Below are positions 36,573 to 48,481 of a stretch of 64,000 bases of DNA, one piece after another. The stretch's first letter is position 1, and each line of letters starts with the position of its first letter. This DNA is from Moniliophthora roreri (taxonomy: Eukaryota > Basidiomycota > Agaricomycetes > Agaricales > Marasmiaceae): positions 1,922,001-1,986,000 of the forward strand of contig LATX02000200.1 of assembly GCA_001466705.2 (NCBI GenBank), written 5' to 3'. The translations under genes were made by a program, and so were the position numbers. Under the pieces are notes generated by a model, which was given only the letters and a program-made list of their open reading frames with translations, did no database searches and was not told the DNA's origin.

Positions 36573-39500
36573 CCTCAAACCACTATGCAATGACTGCCAG
36601 ACTTGTCAACATGTTGACTGTCACAGAATCAAACCTGAAAGACAAGAGCCATATCCTTGCAGACTCCAGAGCATCAGCTCACTTCTTCCATGATAAAGCT
36701 GTTTTTCAGACATACTCGACACACTTAGGAACTGCAGGATCATCTTGAAAGAGAGGGACACAATTTATTATCGAAGGCATCGGTGAAATCCAAATTGAGG
36801 TGATGTACTAAGGGTCCAAACAAACCATTATCCTTCGAAATGTCTTTCATGCGCCAGATATAGCATCAAATCTACTCTCGCTAGGAGTCTTGGATGTCTT
36901 GGGATACAGTATGTTGATAGAGAGAAGGAAGATGGTCTTCCGGGCTCTGACTGGTGAAGAAATGCTCAAAGCCACCCTAAAGGATGGCCTATACGTTGTC
37001 ACTGGCATGCCGTCAGTCATGGTCCACAGTGCTATGGCTGCGTACATGCTACCAGATGACCTCTGATATCTCCATAGAGGGGCAGCACACATTATACCAG
37101 AAAGGATCAAGATAGAGTCCAAGGTTCTGGACAGCATGCCAGAAATCAAACCAGAGATGAGGGACAGACTGCCTGTTTGCCAGGACTGCCGAGAGGGCAA
37201 CACTAACAAGCAGCCAAGACCCGAGAGACCCGATAAGGTGACAGAGTCGAACTTTTGATAGTCAATAGATGTGTGGAGGCTGTCAAGAGTCATTTCGGTG
37301 GGAGGAAATCTGTATGGACTATTTGGAACTGATGAGTTCACTGGTCGAAAGTTCTTCAAGGCCTTAAAAAACAGGCAGGCCATAATGATCATAGAGAAGC
37401 TAGAGCCATTATGTGTCCAGTCAGAAATGCAGACCGGGAACAAACTCAAGAGAGTAAGGAGTGACAACACACCTGAACTTCAATCTGACTTCGCGAGATC
37501 ATGGTTTCAGGATCATGGTATTATCCACAAATTCACTGTTCCATACTCTTCAGCTTCTAATGGTGCAGAGGAGCATGCCATTGGAGTGGTTCTCCAGTCA
37601 GTCAGATCAATGTTGCTAGATTCAAAGCTGTCAGCCAAATGGTGGGTGCATGCAATGAAAATGGCCACTCACACACTTAACCTCTTCCCCTCAGCTCAAA
37701 CACCATCCAAGGTCCCCAAGGAGGTGTGGTCTGGACAACAACAGACAGCTCAGTACCTCGTCTCTTTCAGCAGCATCAGATTTGCTCATATTCTGAAGGA
37801 GACAGGAAGGGGAAAACTAGACTCTCAGAGTGAAAAGGTCATGATGGTGGGTTACAATGGGAATAGTGTCTACCTTGCGAAGCTATGGGGGTCAGACAAA
37901 GTCAAAAGGGTGAGAGATGTGGTATGGATCAGGGATGGGGGTCACTAGGTCAAAGGGAATGACGATAGTGCTCAGGAGGACCTTTCATTCCTGGAACTCA
38001 ACAATGACAAACCAGTTGATCGAGAACTGGAACCCCTGACGCCAATATCTCTGACTGTCAGACAACTGGAACCTGTACCTGAGACCACCAAGCCCTTGAC
38101 TGATGATAGTTCAACTTCGACCAAACAACCTCAACAAACTAGATGCACTCAAGAGGAGATTTGGAGAAGTGAAGTGACCAGGCATACTACGAGGGATGCT
38201 GTTCCAAGTCGAAGAGTCCTTGATGCCATGCATTCCAAACTACCTCCAGTCCAGAGCCCAACAATGACTGGGTGCCTGAGACATATGACAAAGCAGCGAC
38301 CAGGCTTAATTTGTAGGGACCAGCTATAGAGAAGGAATTAAAAAAGATGGATGATCAGAAAGCATTCACACCTATGTGAAGGCCCCCAAACACACCCACT
38401 GTTACTATGAAATGGCACTACATGCTTAGGAAGGATGGTGAGGGGAGGATAACTAAGAGATGAGTGAGACTGGTTGTTAGGGGATTTACACAGATCAAAG
38501 GGGTACACTATGAGGATACATGGGCTATAGTGGTGAGGTATGAGTCTCTGCAATTTGTTATCACAATTGCAGCATATTATAGGCTGAAACTTTGGTCCAG
38601 GGACTTCACAGCGGCCTACCTCAATGCGAAACTGCAAGGTATCAACTACCTCAATCTCCCACCTGGATATAAGAACTGATACGACTTGCGAGATGGTGCT
38701 GAGACAGTTCTTTGAATGGACATTAACATTTATGGAATGAAAGACACCGGCAACAATTGGTTCTGGATGCTTGATGACACTCACAGAAAGCTGGGCCATC
38801 GACCCATCTCAGCTGATCCTTGTGTCCAGTATAAAGCTAATCACCTGGGCAGCACCATTACAGTCACATATACAGACGATGTTATAGGGGCCTTGGACAC
38901 AGAGGAATCTTGTGCAGAATCCGTGAAGGAGATTGAAGGCTCATATGACTTCAGATTCTATGGTGAACCTGACATTGCACTAGGAATTACCATTAGGTGG
39001 AATGCCAAGACAGGCAATATATCCCTGCATCAGCAACCACTCATCACAAAGATCATCGAGTCCTACAGCCTGGAGAATGCAATGCCCCAGTTCACTCCTC
39101 TTCCATCTAACCTCACTCTGATCGACAGCCAGCCAAGTCCAATTCCCACAGAAGATGCCAAGTATATGTGAAGCAAAGACTATAGAAGGCTTATAGGGTC
39201 ACTAAACCACATTTCCCAAGAAACATGGCCTGACATTCCCTATGTGGTTGCCCTATTACAGCGTTATATGAACAACCCTCGACCAGTGCACTGGAATGCT
39301 GTGATTCACGTAGTAACCTACCTCAAAGGGACCATTTCGTACCAACTTACGTATCGGTGGCGCTGAGGAGATGATGACTTGATAAGGCCAGTGGAGTACA
39401 CAGATGCATCACACACTGATATACAGGAGGAGAATGGAGAACCAACAAGAAAGTCTACAATGGGATACATTTTTAAGGTTGCTGGAGGGGCGGTAAGTTG

Positions 39501-39870
39501 GAGCTCAGCCAAGCAGAGGGTGGTGGCGCTGTCAACAACAGAGGCCAAATACATCACTATAGTAAATGCCGGAAAACAAGCCATCTGGATGTGGAAGTTC
39601 CTGGATGGGATTGGGCACCACTGAGATTACCCCTTCGAAATCAACATCAATAATACCAGTGCCATCGCATTGTCAGACAAAACTACAAAACATGGACGTA
39701 CCAAGCATTTCGACATGAACTGGTCATGGCTTCAGGACATGATCCAAGCAAAGGAACTCACTTACTCCTACATTCCATTAAATGACAACTTGGCAGACTT
39801 GTTCACTAAACAACTCACATGTTTCAAGACAGAATGGTTCACATTTGAAATTGGACTCCAGGACAATTAA
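36573..39870 (+). pseudogene. Ty1/copia pol (protease, integrase, RT, RNase H), degenerate
   Basis: Continuation of the copia fragment at 26881. Protease region 'SHILADSRASAHFFHDKAVF' (DSG changed to DSR). GAG-pre-integrase and HHCC-like parts follow near 37060-37200. The integrase core has 'GTDEFTGRKFFKALKNRQ', 'VRSDNTPELQSDFARSWF' and 'PYSSASNGAEEHAIG'. RT has 'WSRDFTAAYLNAKLQG' and 'VTYTDDVIGALDT'; copia normally has YVDD, so the first Asp position is preserved as TDD. RNase H has 'EYTDASHTDIQEENG' and 'SWSSAKQRVVALSTTEAKY'. Stops occur near 36746, 36809, 37064, 37258, 37946, 38378, 38461, 38678, 38713, 39169, 39364 and 39622, mostly TGA. It ends TAA 39868-39870. Confidence 0.85.
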
Positions 39871-39884
39871 TTGTGCGCCAATTC

Positions 39885-40174
39885 AGGGGGAGTGTTGAAG
39901 AGTTCAGGTAATACACGAATTGCTGCCCAATCATATGTTCCGTTTTACTTACAGTCTCTGATTCCCAACTATGATACATGTTTTATTTAATACATATTTC
40001 AGATTAGTTACAGTTTCACATTTCAGTATTTATTCAGTACGAATCTCTTGTAGCACCTCAGCTGTTCACACATTCAGTAAGACTATCTGAGGTGAGATAT
40101 CCTGTTTTTCTACCTATGTATTTATTTGACTCACGACATACCTCTACAGTTCTAACTAGCTGTTATTTACGACA
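39885..40174 (+). repeat. Copia polypurine tract and 3' LTR (right end tentative)
   Basis: AGGGGGAG (39885-39892) precedes TGTTGAAGAGTTCAGG at 39893, the standard polypurine tract then LTR arrangement. A TG...CA end would fit ...TTTACGACA at 40174 (282 bp). No 5' LTR exists for comparison, so the right boundary is a guess. Confidence 0.5.
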
Positions 40175-41760
40175 TATAACCCACCAAAACCAGTCATAAC
40201 CTAGTTATAACCTACTAGAGACAGGTTATAACTGAGTTATGACCTTTTGCAGTTTTGTGTGATGAGGTTGGTGAGAGATATGTGAGTTATAATGAGAGTG
40301 TTGGAGCTAGGGCTGGCAACCATGGCCATATATAGTACAGTTAACAGGTCCCATCCTGTATCTGTATCAAGTTGTCATCCCTTCAGATATATAGTACAGG
40401 TACAGGACAGCTGACCCCCATAACAACCTGTACCATAGATGGCCATATATGGGCATAATACAGGTGTTGTTCACAAGTTGAGAGCTCAAGGCTTGTTACT
40501 GAAGGCACTTGAAAAATAGCAGACTTTGAAGTGATCAGTTGTAGTCAGACTGACTCTTGAGCAACTTCAGTGCTATGTGAGAGGGATGCCAGTCATGGGA
40601 ACAGTCAGGAAATGACAACACATTGACAAAGTCCCAACTCTTTCTCATCAGTAGGGATATTCAGCCTTATTGGACCAATACACAAAGGTATGTCCTAAAA
40701 ATGACTCAGATAATTGCACTGATTTGAAATTAGCTACACTTTAATGACTAAATTTGGAATCACTCACTCATGACTACAAGAATGCAGAGACTTGTGGCTT
40801 GAACCAAGCTTGAACAACAACAGGAATAAGGACAGGCCTGCCTGATATGCTCAAAGGGTATGTCAAATTGGAATTTAGTTCATGTTCAAAGTCCTGCCCT
40901 GTTTGAACACCAAATTATACTTCCCTAGTGCTCTCCTGTTGCAGTTTTGTCACCATTTGCCAGCAAGGTCTTCCTGAAAGGTTTGGTCTGTATTCTCCAT
41001 ATGTTATACTCTCTAAAACTGTGACTGCACTTCACTTCCTCTGCCCATATCCCATAGTATGGCCATATTATGGCCCATACTGTAACCATCAGCCTTCTCA
41101 ATAATGAACTATATGGGCCATATGTGTACACCCATTACCTGCCTACACCTGTCAAACTGTATGGCCATACCTGTTATATGGTATGTTTTCCAGCTCTAGT
41201 TGGAGCTAGAGCTGTGTATGTAGTCAATTTAGTTTTCAATGCCCAGATGTATGTACTGTGTAGATTGGAATACATATTATTTTTTCTTATATTGTTTGAT
41301 TGTGCTATCTGAGGCTGAGGCAATGACTCACAGGTGTTATCAATGTCACCTGGTATAAACCCCCATAACCACCCATAACCACCTATTACCCAGCATTACT
41401 GGTAATGGGTGGTTATGACCCCACTAACCCATCAATCACACAGATAACTCATCTCAATTTTTCATTACTAGGAATAACATAGCTAACTGGTTGTACAGCC
41501 AGTAACTCATTACACCTCACCTTTACTTGTCATGATATCCCACTACTCAGCAGCATGAACTCAACTTACTGGTCACTCCAGATCTTGGAGGTTGTATTGA
41601 ATCAGTGAGAGGTTGTGGCCAATAACAGGAGGCTAAAACCACCCCCCCACCTATGTTATAACCCCCATTACCCAGCATTGTCCTGTTGTGGAGTGTCCTT
41701 GCAGGTGTTGGGGGTTATACCGACTTGACATTTTGTGCGATGAAGTGACTCCAGCCAAGA
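40175..41760. repeat. Non-coding repeat with CATAACC motifs, copy 2 (inverted relative to copy 1), hosting a hAT-like element
   Basis: Clusters of CATAACC/GGTTAT words at 40190-40240 and 41350-41410 and GGGGGTTATACCGACTTGACATT near 41709 mirror the motifs of copy 1 at 15247-17236 in the other orientation. A hAT-like element lies at 40308-41198. There is no coding capacity. From 41761 to 41982 lies the promoter of the NmrA-like gene. Confidence 0.45.
40300..41206. mobile_element. hAT-like non-autonomous element (40308-41198) with GTTGGAGC target duplications
   Basis: The left end TAGGGCTGGCAACCAT and the inverted right end TAGAGCTGGAAAACAT form imperfect TIRs (13 of 16). GTTGGAGC (8 bp) stands directly outside both ends (40300-40307, 41199-41206). 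An 8-bp duplication and TAG-R-GCTGG TIRs are typical of hAT elements. The 891-bp interior repeats GGCCATA/ATATGG words and has no transposase frame. Confidence 0.8.
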
Positions 41761-41982
41761 CCATGATGATATGCAGTCCTGATCTAGTTTAAACAATTTA
41801 AATGGTAATGTTAAATTTGCCCGAATATGTATGCGTACATTTAGCAGCCCTTAGATTTTCATTTCGTTCCGATCTGGCGATATGATAAAGATTATCCAAG
41901 GGTGGAAGGACCCTGATAAAACACGAGAAAGCATTCTTCCCTAATCTTCACCGCATCCCCATTCTTCACAATCCTCAGCAGT

Positions 41983-43091
41983 ATGGCAAAGCTCATTGCT
42001 GTCGTTGGTGCTACTGGGCAGTGAGTTAACCTCCCTTTTCCGAACTCTATGGACTGACCTCTAAACGACTACCAGGCAAGGGAGCTCCGTTGTCGACTTC
42101 CTCTTGAGGGAGCCCGAGAAATTCAAAGTCCGTGGTATTACACGCAACCCAGAATCCGAAGCATCGAAAGTTCTCGCTGCCAAGGGCGTTGAAATCGTCA
42201 AAGCAGAACTTGACAACCTGGATGAAGTCAAAGTTGCCTTCTCCGGTGCATGGGGTGTTTACGGTGTTACGCAGTTCTACGAGCACGGTTACGAAAAGGA
42301 ACAGCTCCATGGCAAGAATATTGTGGAGGCCGCAAAGGCAGCGGACGTGAAGCACATTGTATTCTCGAGTGTGGAGGGAAGGGAAGGAGAGTGTGGTGCC
42401 ATCAGCTGGAAGTCAAAGGCTCTGATTGAAGACCGAATTATTGACTCCGGCATTCCCTATACTTTCGTGTACATTCCGATGTACTACGAAAACTTCTGGA
42501 CCAGCTTCTTCGCACCGCATTATGACGAGGAGAAGGGTTTTACATGGAGTATTGCCTTCTTGCCCAATGTTCCCATCTTCGCCTTTTCCGTCGCTGACCT
42601 TGGGGCATGGGTAGTACCGGCTTTCAAAGAGCCCGAGCAATGGTCAGGTGCGTTACGCCACCGCCCCGATCCAACACGTTTTGATTGTCCAGCCATAGGA
42701 AAGAAGGTCAAACTTGTTGTCGAATATCTTTCCATCCGCGATCTCGCAACCCAATTCAGCGAAGTCACTGGGGAGAAAGCTGGTCTCGCTCTTGAGCTCA
42801 CTCGCGAGCAATTCGAGGCATCTCGATATGCTGACCACCCTGCTGCCGAATTCATGTACCTTTCCTGGGAGTATGTCATTCGAGCTGGTCCCGACAGTGG
42901 AGTCAGGGTCAGTTGTCCGTGACTATCGCGTTTGTCTGTCGACCTGACGTTTTTTCTATTGCTAGAGCCAAGAGCAAACCCTATCAATATACCCGAAAGC
43001 CAAGAAGTATCGCGACTGGTTGAAAGCAAGCCCGCTTGTGAAGAACCTGGTGGAGAAGTTGAAGTCAGAGGCGGCTGCAAAGACTGCGTAA
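41983..43091 (+). CDS. NmrA-like NAD(P)-binding oxidoreductase/regulator
   Basis: Atypical short-chain dehydrogenase of the NmrA family; members act as NAD(P)-sensing regulators or reductases, probably cytosolic. Four exons (41983-42020, 42076-42647, 42693-42908 less the last base, 42966-43091) give 316 aa. The Rossmann loop 'VVGATGQQGSSVVD' spans the first intron, followed by 'RGITRNPES', 'FSGAWGVYGVTQF' and 'HIVFSSVEG'. 'YTFVYIPMYYENF' corresponds to the NmrA active-site helix region, where the SDR YxxxK motif is not maintained. The C-terminal exon 'SQEQTLSIYPKAKKYRDWL' fits only if the intron 42908-42965 is removed. It borders the transposon island but is intact and GC-richer than it. The substrate is unknown. 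Confidence 0.88.
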
Positions 43092-43280
43092 AACGAGACC
43101 AACTTTTCGATTTAGTATCTGAATGATTTGTATCATTCTAGTACATGCCACATTATCGACGTCTGAACTTGGAACCTTCATTTGCACCAGGATGGAATCC
43201 ATGACATTATGGCAGGAGGTTAAATCATTGATTCAACTTATGACGTAGTCACAAGTAACGTTCCTTCATACATAACCATC

Positions 43281-43617
43281 ATGTCCTCCACAGCTGGTGC
43301 AACTGCCCAAGTACGATCTCTTCCGGGATTCGAGTGCTCGAGGTTCCGCCTGACCAAATTTCGCAGGACAAGAACTGGAAATCGAAGGAACAAGCCGACG
43401 AAGCACGACACATTCACGACAGGGTATGTGCGCCCAACTTTTAGCCTCAGGCTTTGACTCTCAATTCATTCTTTATTCTTTTCGGTCCCAGGAACAGGCC
43501 CAGCTAGCCGCCCTTCGTGAACAGATGGAGAAAGAGAAGGATCGTGATTTTGAGGGAGGGTTTGGCGGACAAGAGAATTTGGAAGATCGGTATGCAACGA
43601 CAAGCGGGGAGCATTGA
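43281..43617 (+). CDS. Small 70-aa helical protein, possible IF1-like ATPase inhibitor
   Basis: Three exons (43281-43310, 43367-43423, 43492-43617) with standard GT-AG introns of 57 and 68 nt give 70 aa. After 'MSSTAGATAQDKNWKSKEQA' the sequence is one charged amphipathic helix ('ARHIHDREQAQLAALREQME'), then an acidic Gly-rich tail. The W..KE.A.E...I....E...L..L spacing resembles the mitochondrial F1-ATPase inhibitor IF1, but no mitochondrial targeting segment is obvious and similarity is weak. It lies 190 bp after the NmrA-like gene on the same strand. The exon model is sound; the function is a guess. Confidence 0.6.
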
Positions 43618-44155
43618 ATGCTCGTACACGAGGGATGAGGATGATGGAATGTTTTAGTTCAGGTTGGAAGGCCAAGCCCTAGGTTGGGCAAGATGTGACC
43701 CAAGCAGCCCATTGTACCATAACCAAGATCCGTTGTAATTCATTCACTACTCACCGGTATTGGATGCATGCTAACCCAATTGCTAAACTGCATTTGCCGA
43801 ATAACTGTACGCGTACCTCGCGTACAAGATGCATAATATAACAAAAAGAAAAAAAGGTCCAGGTAACAAGATAGTGTAACGACTGTGGGACCGCACCATA
43901 AAAATAAAGTATGTACGCGTATACGTATTGAAACCGAGAATATAGTCCAACTGTTGCAACAAACACTGTATGGATAGGCAGAGTGGAGGAACTATAACTT
44001 GTATCGCCGATTTACGAAAAACCCTTCCATGTACTATGGGGACCAGATATACATTGACTTACTAAGAAAATCCCGGTTATATGTTAATGATGATCAACCA
44101 TGGTTATGATAAAGTGTCGTGAGAGGTGCAAGAAACCAAAACTAGAATCACTTCA
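43618..44155. other. Intergenic region between convergent genes
   Basis: The 3' flanks of the small protein gene and the GH5 gene meet here. No further gene is visible. Confidence 0.5.
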
Positions 44156-46895
44156 TCACATCGCAGGTGGAGGTGTAGCTTGGAGATCTTGCTTCGAGCC
44201 ATCGCAAAGAGGATTCGGCACCGGAGCATTCGAACCAACCCAGGGATCGAGATAGTTGCACCCGGCAACTGGAACCATCATTCCTGCTTGATCGTTCGAG
44301 TTGGCCCAACCGTTTCCAATATCAGCAGTCTTGGTCGGCTTCAAGCCAGAGACAGTGGGAGTGCCACCTGTTAGTGTAGGAACGGCGCCAGTAGGAGTGT
44401 AGGTAGGGACAGCAGTCGCCGCGCCTCCACCGCTGATCGTCGCCGGCGGCCAAGGGTATGCGCCAACATCGGCATTCGCGCCACCCGTCTGAATGGCGCC
44501 AGTAAAGGGTGCGGTGTTCCCACAGAAACCATCAGCCTCACGAGGATCCTTAGGCATCCAGCCATTCTCGAGGCCCAATTGATATGACCATGCAGGCGAC
44601 TCCACTTTGCCAGTGTCGGTCGAGTTGCCGATCTTCCATGTCCAGAAGAAGTAGTTCTAATAATTCATTATGAGTCACCAAAGGCCCGAGATGATACACG
44701 GTACTTTCTCACCTGGAGCCCATCCATACTAGCCATCGCAAAGTCCTTGATTTCCTTCTTAGTGTTGCCATCAAACTTGGTCCAGTCAGTCCACTGCGAG
44801 CAGTCACCGACACGTGGGAAAGATTCGGCGACAAAGGATCCTTCGTATCGAACACCTTGTCCAACGCCATTGACCCAAAGACCGCAATCGTTGATGGCAT
44901 TGCTGAACTCGCCAGCACTCGTCAGACCGAATGCAGCCATAGACTTGTTGACATCTCCACCCCAACCACATGGTGAGCCGGTTCGTGAGCCCCATCCCTC
45001 CGTAGATTGTCCGCCAAAGGCGATGTATGGGTGAGAGTCCAAGGTCATCCTGTCACCACCACGAAGGAAGCCAGCCCAGTCATCCCGAGATAAGAAAGCA
45101 TCATGGAATGAAATCCAAGTGCCTTCGCCAATTCCAGTGATGTCTCGGATGATCTTGTAAGCTTCAGCGTAGCTGTGGATGATAATGTTAGACGGTATGC
45201 TCGCTTAGGATAAGTACAAGGCACCTACAAAGCCATGATTTGCGAATTGCCTGCAAAAACGGCTCGCGGTTCGTTGATGATACCAAACATGGTAACGACA
45301 TCGCAATACTGAGATTGAGAGATGAATTCAGCGAGAATACGAATATAGTCCAAAGTTCGCTGAGCGTTAGCCAAACCCATGGGGCCTACTAGCCAGTTCA
45401 TGTCTCCGAGTTTGCCAGAGTGGTTCCATCCATTCTGACTTCCGGGAACAGCGTGAAGATCGAGGTTGATGCGAATACCATATTTGCGTGCCCAGCCGAT
45501 AGCCTTGAGGAAGTAACTGGAGCAAGGAATCAACTAACGGTGTCAGCCAAGCATTGAGTGAAAACTCACTTCCAGGCAGCTTTGGGGTAGAAGGGTTCGT
45601 TTTCGCGGACTTCGATGGCCCAGTATGGAAGCGGTAGACGAATGTAGTTGATACCAGCGCCGGCCATTTCAACGAAATCCTGCTCAGTCTGGAGAACCAT
45701 CAGTATTATTCGGGATAAATGTGTGAAGAACACTTACGATAAAGGTTTTGTAATGGTCCTCAATGTCGTCGAAAGACCCAGTTTTTTCCTTGATGGCAGA
45801 GTGAAGAGTGTACTCGTCGACGGGCTTCGGGTTAGAACTTGCATACTTTTCGAAAAGAGCGGGTGCACTGGACAAAAAAAGTCAGCTTTAATAAGGCTTT
45901 GGGACTAACGTCACTTGCATGAACTGTACGGGAATACATCAGTGCCAAGTAAAAGATGATGTAAAGATGTACTTACAGGCTCAATCGTTAACCAACCACC
46001 CAGATTGACTCTGTGATAGTTGTGTGAGCACGTCAACTAAGCTTTCGAAAAGAAGGCGGACTGACCCCCTGATCCTATCCGTACCATAGTTGAATGTCTC
46101 GTTGAGAGCCGGCGTCCAAGATTGTGCTTTTGCACCATTGTTAAAAGGATCGTTAACATCGTAATACCAGTATCCGCCAAAGGGATTGGTGTACTGCATT
46201 TTAGATCCGTCCTCCATTGTAACCTCGCTACCATCTCCTCCAGTCACAGCGGCAATTGTACCCTTGCCACCACCACCATTTCCACTTCCACCTGATGTAG
46301 AATCGCTTGTTGAACCGTCAGAATTAGCCTTCTTGTTATTGGGTTTCACAACAGCAAAGTATACGGGAATGGCGATGGCAAGAATGAGGAGAATGGCGGC
46401 GACAATGATGGCGATTATGATGACCCTTCGCTTAGATTTCGGTGGTGCGTATACAGCCCGCTTCTCATCCATATATCTTGACCGCCCCATTGGTGACATT
46501 GACACGCCTTGTTCGTCATGGGGGTCGTCACGGTATTGGCCCTCGTAAGACAGCGATTGTGGATCACGGGGATCGTTCAACGCGTATACGGATGAGTTGT
46601 ATTCAGAATTGCGACCGATAGAGGCATAGTCGTGCTGAGAAGAAGCATAGGAATTTCGAACGCTATGCCCACTCTCTTGATATAGCGCGTGTCCGAGGAA
46701 ACGAGGTTGAGCAGCGGCTGCAGGAAGACCAAGATCGTCACCGGGTAATTCTGGGGTATGATTACCAGGCGAGTATGATTGAGGAGGAGTTTGGTGAAAC
46801 GTAGCGCCAGGTCCTGGGGAAGGAGGATGCTCAGGATGCTCTAAAGGAAGGGGATCGTAGGATACATTGTCGGCAGGTCTACTTTGGTGAGCCAT
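44156..46895 (-). CDS. GH5 exo-beta-1,3-glucanase, type II membrane-anchored (EXG/ExgD type)
   Basis: Wall-remodelling glucan 1,3-beta-glucosidase held in the plasma membrane. ATG 46895 starts a long proline-rich cytoplasmic region of about 155 residues, followed by basic residues and one transmembrane helix ('VIIIAIIVAAILLILAIAI', near 46430-46370). A Gly/Ser linker leads to the catalytic domain: 'GVNLGGWLTIEP', 'NYIRLPLPYWAIEV', 'INLDLHAVPGSQNGWNHSG', the acid/base Glu in 'MFGIINEPRAV' (about 45290), 'SHPYIAFGG'-type His, and the nucleophile Glu in 'TSAGEFSNAINDCG' (about 44900). The C-terminal part after 'NYFFWTWKIGNS' ends in a Thr/Pro-rich tail at 44156. Six or so short introns keep frame where checked (for example 46021-46072). 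It looks intact. Confidence 0.9.
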
Positions 46896-48481
46896 GGCGG
46901 CTGTAGAGCTTAGAGTGTAGAATTAGGAACAAGAACCTGTATAAGTATAAGGAACTGAGGGACATACCGCTATGGACTCGTTGGAGGAAGATGGTGGTCG
47001 GGAAGAAGAATTATAAAGGGAAATCGGCGTGCTCCACAACGATCCCCTGGTTTGCACAAATTTAGCTTTTCCTCATTTCATCAATTCAATTTCTAACCAC
47101 CTGACTCTCAAGGCTTGACTCTTAATGCCTGACTCTGAAAGCCTGACTCTTTCTCAAACTATTCTCCCCGCTCTAGGTGGCATGAAAGACACAAGTCTTG
47201 TATGTACTGCGAGTCTTGTAGAGCGAGTCTTGCGATTGGTTTGGTTCGGTTTGCCGTCGGCACCCTGTATGTCGCCAAAAGTGATACGGGCTGTGCGAAA
47301 CACAATTCACAGTGGCGGTAATTTAAAGCTCAACTGTGCTTTCTCTTTATCTAGAGACACGCAAAAATCTGACCTTCTTTATTCAACATGTCTTCTCTTT
47401 TTTTACGCTGTTCAGATTGACGTGTTCGATTGCAGATTTGTTCATCGCCACCTCGTGTATTCTTACTGTGGGGACAGCCAGCGCGAATGATATATTTAAA
47501 CCAACGGACACCTTTCACAGGCCTTTTATCCCCGTTCCTTGTTCGGTTAAAAATACCGCAGATCATCCAGCTCACATAACTCTTTCAAGAATCAAGATGT
47601 GCTTTCTGGGTTTCTGGGTTTCTGGAATCTGTACCCTCGTCGTGACGACTACTGCACCTGCAGCATCAAACTCATGGTCTGGATTCGGATTGCTTGCATG
47701 ACGGCACATCGTTCAAATATACTAATGATGTGTATCATTCTTTGAATCTCACCCCCCCTGGAACTCTCGCACCCGCCACTTGACCCTTGGGTTGCTACAC
47801 TAGCCTTGACGATCAAACTGCCAAACTCAACGTCAACAGCCCCGATTCATTTTGAAACTTTCCTCAAGTTGGAAACACGAGTCGATATCGCAACCTCCTT
47901 TCCGTTCATCCCCTAGCCACATTCGCCGCTCAAAGCACTTTTCGTATTAATATTTAATAGCAAGAGAGCCTCCACCCACACATTACATCTACACATGATC
48001 ACATCCAATCCACCGGATCTTCACTCGTCCTGCCAGCCTCAAGGCGTCGTTCTCGTCTACGACGCCCGTAAAGTATCAACTTTACCATAGGTCATAAACC
48101 GCCGAATTGTCGTACTTCCACGTGCATCACTCGCCACTGATGAGACCTTGGGACATTGCCATTGCCTTACACGACTGTAATGGATATTAATCGGGGCCAA
48201 TGCCTTATGCCCACAGGCAACCTAAATAGTGAAAGCTCTCTGTACAAAGCCCCGAGCCGAATTCGTCTGCAATACAAAAAAAAACATTCATAAGACACAA
48301 AAATAGACCTAATGGTACAGATTCTAGCGCCCGTATGTCAACTAAAACGAAAAGAAAGAATAGCACACCCCCAAAAGAATAAAAAGCGGCGGAAGATAGC
48401 CGTCAACGCAAATCACCATGTTCGGCGTAGCTTGGTCCGCTCGACTGCATTTGCTGAAAACCACCACCACCAGTTCATCTA
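46896..48481. other. Intergenic region, GH5 promoter and EAF1 3' flank
   Basis: About 1.6 kb without a convincing gene. Degenerate CCTGACTCT/CTTGACTCT words recur at 47101-47155 and AGTCTTG at 47192-47232. GGGTTTCT is repeated at 47604-47622. Short frames in the region have no recognisable content. Confidence 0.45.

Noticed and set aside
47101..47240. Tandem repeat of CTGACTCT/AGTCTTG words
   Set aside because: Too degenerate and short to name a repeat family or a regulatory element.
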